From: an uncultured Verrucomicrobiales bacterium
GTDB taxonomy: Bacteria; Verrucomicrobiota; Verrucomicrobiia; Verrucomicrobiales; Akkermansiaceae
Length of the DNA stretch: 57,671 bases
Reading direction: 5' to 3'
NCBI GenBank assembly: GCA_937893015.1
Contig: CALBJX010000114.1
Span: forward strand, 1 to 57,671
Shown: positions 33,854 through 40,582 of the stretch, piece by piece
Numbering within the stretch: position 1 is the stretch's first letter
Layout of the letters: each line of letters begins with the position of its first letter
Notes under the pieces: model-generated
What the model was told of the DNA's origin: nothing
The model's database searches: none
The model's input: only the letters and a program-made list of their open reading frames with translations
Translations under genes and position numbers: made by a program

Positions 33854-34138
33854 TCAGCGCAGGAAGAGGCGCAGGACAAAGGCTTTGAAGGCGCTGTAGG
33901 GCTGGTAGCGGAAGGGGAGGTCGAGCCAATTCGCTTTTTTGAGGACGGATTTCTTGTGCGTGAAGGTGTCGAAGCCCGCCTTGCCGTGGTAGGCACCCAT
34001 GCCGCTGTTGCCCACACCGCCGAAGGGCAGCGCGGGGTCGGAGAGGTGCACGATGGTGTCGTTCACACAGCCGCCGCCGAAGGAGAGGGTGTTCAGCAGA
34101 CGCTTTTCCGTGGCGCGGTTGCGGGTGAAGATGTAGCA
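33854..34138 (-). pseudogene. Duplicated 3' fragment of the aldehyde dehydrogenase gene
   Basis: A 285-bp copy of the last 94 codons plus stop of the intact gene at 35836-37200, in the same orientation. I find only two differences, both within about 50 bases of the stop codon; one changes Asn to Ser. The similarity stops abruptly at a codon boundary (after G-A-T-G-T-A-G-C-A on the plus strand). It lacks the catalytic Cys and Glu and has no plausible start, although the frame stays open upstream for another 100 bases. It is a relic, not a gene. Together with the intact 3' end it forms direct repeats around the foreign 1.7 kb. Confidence 0.93.
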
Positions 34139-34337
34139 CGCAGGAGGCTTGAAGGAGGGACCGGCAAAATAGCAGATGTGACATATATAAGCCCTCGGGA
34201 GGAAGCATATCATAGAGGGGAGAAATCCGTGGACGCATGACACCTTTTACATTATGGAAGAAAAGCCTCATCGTGCATATTGCAGAGAAATCGGCAAGTT
34301 GGACAGGGGCAATTTCAATCATTATTATAGAATCATC

Positions 34338-35039
34338 ATGAATAAGAATGAATCTATGAAGGGCGGCTCCGTGGGAGCACAGCGAACGATGGGTCAAACA
34401 AACAATCGTAGCGATTCAAAAACACCATCACAGATGGTAGACCCGCTTCAGTGTATCATGAGCGGCAGTGAACATTTCGCCAAACAATTATATGATGCCG
34501 GTAAACTCCGAGGGGAATATACCATGCGCTGCGACTCCATACGGAAGGATGTAAGCAGAGCGGTTCAGGATAATATGCGCGACAGAATCAAGCTGGATAC
34601 CAGAAATCGTCAAAACGCTGTAGGACAAGTCGTTGTGGGGCAAGTCCTTCAACATCGCCAAAGAAAAGATGCTAGTGATATACAGCAAGGGAAAACACCT
34701 CGCAATAGACGGAACAACCCACAGAAAACAAATGATCTGGTCAACAAGGCCGGCAAAATCTCAAAAGTCGCAGGAAAAGCACTGGGTGCGGCTGCAGTTG
34801 GCTGTGAAGCATATAATGTGTACAAGGCTCCGGAGGGGGAACGCTTCAAGGAATTGACACGAGCAGGTGGCCGTCTCGGTGGCGGTTTCGCGGCCGGCGC
34901 GGCCACGGGTGCTGCTCTCGGCTCATTGGGCTGTAACCCTGCTACTATTGTGGCGGGGTCCCTGATTGGAGGCATCGCCGGTGCCACGGGCGCAGAGGTT
35001 GGTGTTAACGCCCTCTGGAACCACATAGAGAAAAAGTAA
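34338..35039 (+). CDS. Possible toxin/effector with C-terminal glycine-zipper membrane segment
   Basis: No family recognised. A 233-residue protein, polar and Q/N/R-rich in the first half (R-N-R-R-N-N-P-Q-K-T-N-D), then from about residue 145 a long stretch of Gly/Ala-rich hydrophobic sequence: G-R-L-G-G-G-F-A-A-G-A-A-T-G-A-A-L-G, followed by I-V-A-G-S-L-I-G-G-I-A-G-A-T-G. Such paired glycine-zipper helices occur in pore-forming bacteriocins and some contact-dependent effectors, but also in harmless outer-membrane proteins. There is no signal peptide and no secretion-marker domain. Codon use is unlike its neighbours. The start ATG is uncertain: in-frame ATGs exist at 34254 and 34338; TTGGAC/TATTAT lies just before the latter. 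Confidence 0.5.
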   Translation: MNKNESMKGGSVGAQRTMGQTNNRSDSKTPSQMVDPLQCIMSGSEHFAKQLYDAGKLRGEYTMRCDSIRKDVSRAVQDNMRDRIKLDTRNRQNAVGQVVVGQVLQHRQRKDASDIQQGKTPRNRRNNPQKTNDLVNKAGKISKVAGKALGAAAVGCEAYNVYKAPEGERFKELTRAGGRLGGGFAAGAATGAALGSLGCNPATIVAGSLIGGIAGATGAEVGVNALWNHIEKK

Positions 35040-35252
35040 AATCATTGATAACATTGACAGCACACCTCAGTTCTGAGACGAAAAGCCATAGAAGTTCAGC
35101 AATGAGAGGCAATAATCGTTTCTAATCGAGGCTTGCAGCGCTTCCCACAGCGGCACCATTTACCGCTGTGGGAAAACAATCATTGTTAACATTTTCATAT
35201 AAAAATATAACATGTCTTGCCATGAAGTCGTGGATGTGCTACATATGAATGT

Positions 35253-35777
35253 ATGGGGCATGGTAATGACATTACCGCTGACTTTAAGGCAGATTCTTCC
35301 GCAAGACTGCTCTGTGTCTTTGAATATATGGAGCCCGTCTGCTGGTGGAATGAATATAACATTGTCTTTTTTGCAAGATTCGGGAACGAGGTAAAACTCT
35401 ACCACTATCTCACCGATGATGACCATGCTCCGGAGGAAAGGGTTAAGGCGTGGAATGCCCTCGACTTCTTTCGCCGACAAGGTATCAAGATGGACGTGAA
35501 TCAGGTTCCGCGCATGACAACGCCCCTCTATTCCCGTGTTCTTTATCCCGCTGAGGATTTCGGTAAACCCTTTTATGTCATCAAAACTCCGGCAAGTCTT
35601 TGGAAAAAAATCTGTCGGTGTTTCTCTCTGCGTGACGAGTTTCAATTAAACAAGGAACTCTCCATCACGGAGCAAATCCGCACCGTGACCTATGCCAGAT
35701 GGCAATATGCCCCCATCCTTTTATTCGGAGGAATAGAGGGTTCGGAAAACCAATTCCGCTTGGAGCCTAATTGGTAA
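35253..35777 (+). CDS. Hypothetical cytoplasmic protein, possible partner (immunity) of the upstream gene
   Basis: A 174-residue soluble protein without membrane segment or signal peptide, rich in aromatic residues (several Trp, Tyr and Phe) and acidic patches, features common in immunity proteins but not diagnostic. No motif recognised. It lies 213 bases downstream of the glycine-zipper gene on the same strand and shares its low G+C. Upstream in-frame codons reach a stop at 35223 without another ATG, so the start at 35253 is the only ATG choice, although the preceding bases lack a Shine-Dalgarno sequence. The call as an immunity partner rests only on position and size. Confidence 0.5.
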   Translation: MGHGNDITADFKADSSARLLCVFEYMEPVCWWNEYNIVFFARFGNEVKLYHYLTDDDHAPEERVKAWNALDFFRRQGIKMDVNQVPRMTTPLYSRVLYPAEDFGKPFYVIKTPASLWKKICRCFSLRDEFQLNKELSITEQIRTVTYARWQYAPILLFGGIEGSENQFRLEPNW

Positions 35778-35835
35778 GCCCTACGGCACCAATCGTAATT
35801 TTCCCATCATCGGCGCATCCCATGGCTACCGCGCA

Positions 35836-36120
35836 TCAGCGCAGGAAGAGGCGCAGAACAAAGGCTTTGAAGGCGTTGTAGGGCTGGTAGCGGAAGGGGA
35901 GGTCGAGCCAATTCGCTTTTTTGAGGACGGATTTCTTGTGCGTGAAGGTGTCGAAGCCCGCCTTGCCGTGGTAGGCACCCATGCCGCTGTTGCCCACACC
36001 GCCGAAGGGCAGCGCGGGGTCGGAGAGGTGCACGATGGTGTCGTTCACACAGCCGCCGCCGAAGGAGAGGGTGTTCAGCAGACGCTTTTCCGTGGCGCGG
36101 TTGCGGGTGAAGATGTAGCA
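35836..36120. repeat. Direct repeat partner of 33854-34138
   Basis: The 3' end of the intact aldehyde dehydrogenase gene, 283 of 285 bases identical to the fragment on the other side of the cassette. Confidence 0.93.
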
Positions 36121-37200
36121 GGCCAGAGGCTTGGGGCGGGCGAGCACGAACTTCTCCGCATCATCGAGATTCTCGTAGGTGAGCAGCGGGAGCACGGGCC
36201 CGAAAATCTCCTGCTGCATGCAGGGGGAATCGGGCGTGACATCGGTGAGCAGGGTCGGTTCGATGCGCAACGTCTGCTCATCCCCCTTGCCGCCGAGGGC
36301 GGGCGTTGCGCCCTCCATGAACCCCATCACGCGGGTGAAGTGGCGGGCATTGATGATATGCGGAAAATTTTCGTTCTCCAGCGGGTGATGCCCCACCATC
36401 TTCGCCACGGCGTTGCGGTAGGCGGTGATGAACTCCTCTTTCTTGGAGGCGTGGATGATGGCGTAGTCGGGCGCGACACAGGTCTGCCCCGCGTTGAGCA
36501 CCTTGCCGAAGGCGATGCGCGTGGCAGCGACCTTGATATCCGCCGTCTCATCAATGATGCAGGGGCTCTTGCCGCCCAGCTCCAGCGTGACGGGCGTGAG
36601 GTGCTTCGCGGCGGCCTCCATCACCACCTTGCCGATGGCGGGGCTGCCCGTGAAGAAGATGTAGTCCGTCTCCTCCGCCAGCAGGGCGTTGGAAACCTCC
36701 GGCCCACCCTGCACCACACTCACCAGCTCGGGCGGGAAAAGCTCGCCCAGCATCTCCGCCAGCACCGCCGTGGTGGCGGGCGAGAGCTCGGAGGGTTTCA
36801 GGATGACGGTGTTGCCCGCGGAGAGCGCCGCCGCCAGCGGGTCGAGCGAGAGCAAAATGGGGTAATTCCACGGGGCGATGACAAGGGCGACGCCGTAGGG
36901 CTCCTTCATCACGCGGGAGCAGGAGGGGAAGTGCGCGAGCGGCGAGAAGCGGCACTCCGTCCTCGCCCAGCGGCGCAGGTGGGAAAGCGAGTCGCTGAGC
37001 CCGCTGAGCACCATGCCGATTTCGCTCATGTAAGATTCCGCTGCATTCTTGCCGAGGTCCGCGAGCAGAGCTTCGCAAATACGGGGTTGCCACGCAATGA
37101 TGGTGCGGCGCAGCTTTTTCAGACACTCGCGGCGGAAACGCAACTCGCGCGTCGCCCCCGTGCGGAAAAAAGCGCGCTGTTTGTCGATGATGGTACGCAT
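35836..37200 (-). CDS. NAD(P)-dependent aldehyde dehydrogenase, class 3/fatty-aldehyde-like
   Basis: Oxidises an aldehyde to the carboxylic acid. The 454-residue length and the absence of an N-terminal extension match class 3 and fatty aldehyde dehydrogenases. The catalytic Cys is in N-A-G-Q-T-C-V-A-P-D-Y near residue 230 and the general base Glu in L-E-L-G-G-K-S-P near 196. P-W-N-Y-P near residue 107 is the cofactor-site motif. It begins one base after the iron alcohol dehydrogenase stops, so the pair is a translationally coupled alcohol-to-aldehyde-to-acid unit, preceded by an SCP2-like lipid-binding gene. The last 285 bases are duplicated beyond the cassette at 33854-34138. Physiological substrate unknown; a long-chain alcohol is suggested by the SCP2-like neighbour. 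Confidence 0.93.
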   Translation of the reverse strand: MRTIIDKQRAFFRTGATRELRFRRECLKKLRRTIIAWQPRICEALLADLGKNAAESYMSEIGMVLSGLSDSLSHLRRWARTECRFSPLAHFPSCSRVMKEPYGVALVIAPWNYPILLSLDPLAAALSAGNTVILKPSELSPATTAVLAEMLGELFPPELVSVVQGGPEVSNALLAEETDYIFFTGSPAIGKVVMEAAAKHLTPVTLELGGKSPCIIDETADIKVAATRIAFGKVLNAGQTCVAPDYAIIHASKKEEFITAYRNAVAKMVGHHPLENENFPHIINARHFTRVMGFMEGATPALGGKGDEQTLRIEPTLLTDVTPDSPCMQQEIFGPVLPLLTYENLDDAEKFVLARPKPLACYIFTRNRATEKRLLNTLSFGGGCVNDTIVHLSDPALPFGGVGNSGMGAYHGKAGFDTFTHKKSVLKKANWLDLPFRYQPYNAFKAFVLRLFLR

Positions 37201-37201
37201 A

Positions 37202-38395
37202 TCAGAATGCTGCGTTAAGGATTTCCTTCACCTCCGCTTCCGTAGCGGCGCGGGGGTTGACGATGAGGGCACCATCATTCACGGCGACCTCGGCCACGCG
37301 GTCGAAGTCGAGCTTGTTCTCCACACCTGCGGCGTGGAGGGAGAGGGGCAGACCGCAAATCTCGTTGAGCTGCCTGCCCAGCGAGCGCACGGCTTCCACG
37401 GCGGCGCGGGCGCGGTCGGCAGCGGGCGTGGCGGCGGCTTTGTCTTCACCCACCAGCAGGGGGAGAAGCGCGGCGTAGTCCGCCCGGCAGCGGTCGAGGT
37501 TGTAGTCCATCACATGCGGCAGGAGCACGGTCATGGCGACGGCGTGCGGCACGTGGCAGACACCGCCGAGCGCATGGCCGATGGCGTGCACCGCGCCCAC
37601 CATGGAGTTCGAGAAGGCAATGCCCGCCATCGTGGAGCCCAACGCCATGGCGAAGCGCGCTTCCTTATTGCCGCCGTTCTTCGTGGCGGTCACGATGTTG
37701 GCGGCAATCAGGCGGATGGCGGCGGTGGCGTAGGCGGTGCTCAGCGGGTTGGCCTGCAGACAGGTCATGGCCTCCAGCGCGTGGCAAAGGGCATCCATGC
37801 CTGTGGAAGCGGTCGCCTTCGGCGGCAGGCCGAGGGTCATGCGCGGGTCGATGACGGCCACATCGGGCTGCACATAGGGGGAAAGGATCTCCATCTTCAC
37901 GCCGCTCTTGTCGTTGCGGATGACGGCCACGCCCGTGCACTCCGAGCCCGTGCCCGCCGTGGTCGGCACCACGAGGAAAGGCACGCGGATGCCGGGCGGC
38001 AGGTTCTCCACGCCGCAGATAGCGAGAATGTCGTCCGAATCCTGACTGAGCACAAGGCGCACGCCCTTGGCGGTGTCAATCACGGAGCCGCCGCCCACGG
38101 CGACAAGGGAGTCGCAACCGTGCTCACGGTAGAGTGCGGCGATGGCGTTCACCACCGCGAGGGAGGAATCCACGGGGATGTCCGTGAACACATGAGCCGC
38201 GGGGCAACCCTCGGCTTCCATGGCATCGGCCACCTGCTTGAGCGTGCCGATTTTCGCCAGCACGGCATCGGAAAGAAGGAGCGGCTTCTGCGCACCGAGA
38301 TGGCGGAGTTCCGCCGCGATGCGCTCCAGTGCCAGTTCGCCGCAGAGCAGCTTCACGGAGTTGAGGAATTCAAAGTAGGGAGGATTCATGGACAA
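37202..38395 (-). CDS. Iron-containing (type III) alcohol dehydrogenase
   Basis: A cytoplasmic NAD(P)-dependent dehydrogenase of 397 residues, converting a primary alcohol or diol to the aldehyde or the reverse. The dinucleotide motif G-G-G-S-V-I-D-T-A-K-G is near residue 97. T-A-G-T-G-S-E and G-M-D-A-L-C-H-A-L-E-A-M follow. Metal ligands are the Asp in I-D-P-R-M-T region and His in H-A-I-G-H-A-L-G. The type includes 1,3-propanediol and butanol dehydrogenases. It lies between the SCP2-like gene (nine bases upstream) and the aldehyde dehydrogenase gene (one base downstream) in one operon, so the aldehyde it makes is probably handed to its neighbour. Confidence 0.95.
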   Translation of the reverse strand: MSMNPPYFEFLNSVKLLCGELALERIAAELRHLGAQKPLLLSDAVLAKIGTLKQVADAMEAEGCPAAHVFTDIPVDSSLAVVNAIAALYREHGCDSLVAVGGGSVIDTAKGVRLVLSQDSDDILAICGVENLPPGIRVPFLVVPTTAGTGSECTGVAVIRNDKSGVKMEILSPYVQPDVAVIDPRMTLGLPPKATASTGMDALCHALEAMTCLQANPLSTAYATAAIRLIAANIVTATKNGGNKEARFAMALGSTMAGIAFSNSMVGAVHAIGHALGGVCHVPHAVAMTVLLPHVMDYNLDRCRADYAALLPLLVGEDKAAATPAADRARAAVEAVRSLGRQLNEICGLPLSLHAAGVENKLDFDRVAEVAVNDGALIVNPRAATEAEVKEILNAAF

Positions 38396-38404
38396 AAAAG
38401 GGGG

Positions 38405-38908
38405 TTAATGGGTGAGCTTGTATCGGTTGCAGAGGAAGCCGCAGGCAATGCGGCCGTAGACGCGCAGCGGATTGACCTCCAAGCGCGGGATATCCGTCAG
38501 GATACGGCGCGTGATGAAGGGCGGGAAGAGGTAGGCTTCCGTGAGGTTCACGAGGCGGGCGAGCTTCATCACGTCCGCCACGTCGCCCTTCAGCGTGAAG
38601 GCGTGGCGGGCGTATGCCTGTGCGAGCCCCATCTGCCCCGTGAAGAGCTGAAAGGACAGCGGCAAAGATTTCACCGCCAGCGTGCAGACGGCGTTGTCGA
38701 GCGAAGATAAGCGTTCCAGCTTGCCGCCGCGCCAGCGGACGAAGAGCGTGGGCGCGCCGTGCCCCGTGGCGATGGCGTAGCTCATGTCCTCGGGCAGACG
38801 CTCGAACTCCAGCTTGGCGCGGGAGTCCAGCTGCATCAGCTCGATGAGCGCGGCATGCACCACGCGCAGCACGATGGCAACGGTCAGTTTTTGAATGAAG
38901 CGAAGCAT
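38405..38908 (-). CDS. SCP2 sterol-carrier-like lipid-binding protein
   Basis: A 167-residue protein whose central part reads like an SCP2 domain: A-P-T-L-F-V-R-W-R-G-G-K-L then D-N-A-V-C-T-L-A-V-K-S, F-Q-L-F-T-G-Q-M-G-L-A-Q-A-Y and F-T-L-K-G-D-V-A-D-V-M-K-L, the last two matching the usual G-x-l-d-p-x-x-A-f-x-x-G-k-i-x-i-x-G-D pattern. SCP2 folds bind fatty-acyl or sterol-like ligands. The N-terminus is amphipathic rather than a signal peptide. It is first in the operon with alcohol and aldehyde dehydrogenases, so a role in presenting a lipid alcohol or aldehyde is plausible. The SCP2 call is from motif reading and moderately sure. Confidence 0.7.
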   Translation of the reverse strand: MLRFIQKLTVAIVLRVVHAALIELMQLDSRAKLEFERLPEDMSYAIATGHGAPTLFVRWRGGKLERLSSLDNAVCTLAVKSLPLSFQLFTGQMGLAQAYARHAFTLKGDVADVMKLARLVNLTEAYLFPPFITRRILTDIPRLEVNPLRVYGRIACGFLCNRYKLTH

Positions 38909-38945
38909 GAAAGAAAATCGGTTGGTGAAACTCTGATGAAACGGC

Positions 38946-39186
38946 GATTTGTAGACATGTACGATTTACGATGTACGAAGTACGAAGTCAAATAGTGGCG
39001 CGGCGTTGCCGCGCAAGGGAAAGGGAAAAAGGTGTCCGCCTACGCCATCGGCTACGGCGTGTCCAGCGACACCGACGGTCGCGCTGAAGCCCGCAGGGCG
39101 GAAGTGGGCGACCATCTTCCCTTCATCCGGCGAGCGAAGCGAGCGGAACTCAAACTTCGTACATCGTACCTCGTACATCGTACATT
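38946..39186 (+). repeat. Heptamer-armed intergenic repeat, copy 6 (type D core)
   Basis: Arms and both shoulder hairpins are conserved, but the core is replaced by about 110 bases unlike any other copy here, bounded by AAGGGAAA and CTTCCCTT, which pair with each other. The core contains imperfect inverted segments such as CAGCGACACC/GGTCGCGCTG. It ends 11 bases before the stop codon of the Sua5-like gene. Confidence 0.85.
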
Positions 39187-39196
39187 CCTCGGTTCA

Positions 39197-40246
39197 TTAG
39201 CAATCGCGCTGCGCGGCGGCGCGGGTCAGGCGGTCCATCATGGCGGCACCGATGTTGACGGTCGGCAGCTCCTCGGCCACGATGACATCCACGTCCTCAT
39301 TCTCATCCATGGCGCGCATAACGGCGAAGAGACGCACGGCGGCCTCCGCGAGACGACCGCTGCCGGGGGAGAGCGGCATCACCTCCGTCCAGCAGTCCTG
39401 CTGCGCAAGGGGGGAATCACCTTCGTAGGAAATCAGACCGTAGGACACACCCTCCTGCGGCTCAAAGGGGGTCTTGGGGTCGTGCAGAAGAAGGGGTTTG
39501 TTCGGCGCGTAATGGCTCTTCAACTGGCCGGGCGCGTTGGGCGTTTTCGCTGCTTCTTCCTCCAACTGACGTTTGGAGGGCTTGATGACCTTGCAGAGCC
39601 CGCGCAGTTTCTCGCGGGTCACGGGGCCCTCGCGCAACACGCGCACGGCGGGCTTGCCCTTTTCATCCAGACAGGGGGCGAGAATCGTGCTCTCCACGCC
39701 CTCGGAACACGCGCCGCCGTCCAGCACCAGCGGGATGGCCCCGCCCAGCTCCTTCACCACCGCCGCGGCGGAGGTCGGGGAGATGTGGCCGAAGCGGTTC
39801 GCGCTCGGCGCGGCAATGGGGTGCCCCAGTGCGCGAGCCACGCCGCGCATGGCCTCATGGCTCGTCACTCGGCAAGCGACGGTCGGCAGCCCGCTCGTCA
39901 CGATGTCAGGTACGCAATCGGCTTTCGGCAGCACCAGCGTCATGGGGCCGGGCCAGAACTCCTTGGCGAGCGTGTCCACCAGCGGCTGCAATTCCGCGGG
40001 AATCACACAAATATCCTTCAAGGCCTTGGCATTCGGCAGGTGGCAGATGAGGGGGTCAAAGGAGGGGCGTTCCTTCACGGCGAACACCTGCGCCACAGCC
40101 TCGGCATTGAACGCATCCGCGCCCAGTCCGTACACCGTCTCCGTGGGGATGGCAACAAGCCCCCCCGCCGCCAACACCTCGGCGGCTTCCTTCCAAATCT
40201 TGCGGCAATCCTCCAGCGGGTCAATCTCTAACACGCGTGTTTCCAT
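39197..40246 (-). CDS. L-threonylcarbamoyladenylate synthase, Sua5/TsaC family
   Basis: Makes threonylcarbamoyl-AMP from Thr, bicarbonate and ATP for the t6A37 modification of tRNAs reading ANN codons. The N-terminal YrdC domain includes G-G-L-V-A-I-P-T-E-T-V-Y-G-L-G-A-D-A and K-E-R-P-S-F-D-P-L. At 349 residues it is the longer Sua5 type with a C-terminal domain; the linker motif S-H-Y-A-P is present. The start at METRVLEIDP lies six bases after TATAAT with a TTGACT -35 at 17-bp spacing, the clearest leaderless promoter in the window. It is monocistronic, bordered downstream by an intergenic repeat. Confidence 0.95.
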   Translation of the reverse strand: METRVLEIDPLEDCRKIWKEAAEVLAAGGLVAIPTETVYGLGADAFNAEAVAQVFAVKERPSFDPLICHLPNAKALKDICVIPAELQPLVDTLAKEFWPGPMTLVLPKADCVPDIVTSGLPTVACRVTSHEAMRGVARALGHPIAAPSANRFGHISPTSAAAVVKELGGAIPLVLDGGACSEGVESTILAPCLDEKGKPAVRVLREGPVTREKLRGLCKVIKPSKRQLEEEAAKTPNAPGQLKSHYAPNKPLLLHDPKTPFEPQEGVSYGLISYEGDSPLAQQDCWTEVMPLSPGSGRLAEAAVRLFAVMRAMDENEDVDVIVAEELPTVNIGAAMMDRLTRAAAQRDC

Positions 40247-40252
40247 GCCGCG

Positions 40253-40281
40253 ATTATAGAGCATACTCTACGAAAAGTCAA
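40253..40281 (-). promoter_or_regulatory. Predicted Sua5/TsaC promoter
   Basis: TTGACT, 17 bases, TATAAT, then CGCGGC directly before ATG on the minus strand. Confidence 0.8.
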
Positions 40282-40511
40282 TGCTGTCGAGTCGACTCCG
40301 GAAGCTCAGATATGTTGGTAATGCGATATCCTTTTTCCTGCAGGGTCTCAACAATTGTCTCAACATGTTGCGGCTGTCGGGAATCGCGGAACGTCCGCTG
40401 CGGGCAATGGGCGTGAAAGAGTGCCGCACGATACTGACGGCGGCCTTCGGGAACAGCCCGAGCAGCTACCACAAAGGGCGGGCGCGTAGTGCCGTTGAGA
40501 AAGGTCGCACG
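40278..40511 (-). pseudogene. Possible gene remnant, perhaps the C-terminus of a polysaccharide deacetylase
   Basis: The 336 bases between the Sua5-like gene and cstA contain one open minus-strand stretch of 77 codons without an ATG, bounded upstream by TAG. Its end, H-V-E-T-I-V-E-T-L-Q-E-K-G-Y-R-I-T-N-I-S-E-L, resembles the last helix and strand of NodB-type deacetylases, and F-H-A-H upstream could be a remnant of the catalytic end. No signal peptide or start is visible. The stop codon overlaps the -35 of the Sua5-like promoter. I take it as a decayed 3' end, with low confidence. Confidence 0.3.
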
Positions 40512-40582
40512 CTACATCTCCCCCATCGGGCAAAGCACTGCCGGATGGTTTTGGGATAGAGGAGAAGAACGAGGGGTGTTCC

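Larger units (their letters stand above)
34139..35835. mobile_element. Lower-GC inserted cassette between the duplicated aldehyde dehydrogenase 3' ends
   Basis: A segment of about 1.7 kb, visibly poorer in G+C than its surroundings, bracketed by 285-bp direct repeats. It holds two plus-strand reading frames and no recombinase or transposase. The 200 bases between them (35040-35252) hold only a short AT-rich stretch (C-A-T-A-T-A-A-A-A-A-T-A-T-A-A), a possible promoter for the second gene. I call it a mobile or horizontally gained element only from composition and the duplication. Confidence 0.6.

Noticed and set aside
34254..34337. A longer N-terminus for the glycine-zipper protein (ATG at 34254)
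   Set aside because: A TTGGAC/TATTAT promoter-like pair lies between the two ATGs, ending just before 34338. The choice is not certain, and the longer form remains possible.
35212..35394. A short plus-strand frame starting at 35212
   Set aside because: It overlaps the 174-codon gene in another frame and its product has no recognisable features; a frameshift joining the two cannot be shown.
39000..39120. Coding potential of the copy 6 repeat core (a frame reading A-Y-A-I-G-Y-G-V-S-S)
   Set aside because: It has no start of its own within a credible gene context, and the segment is bounded by repeat shoulders and self-pairing ends.
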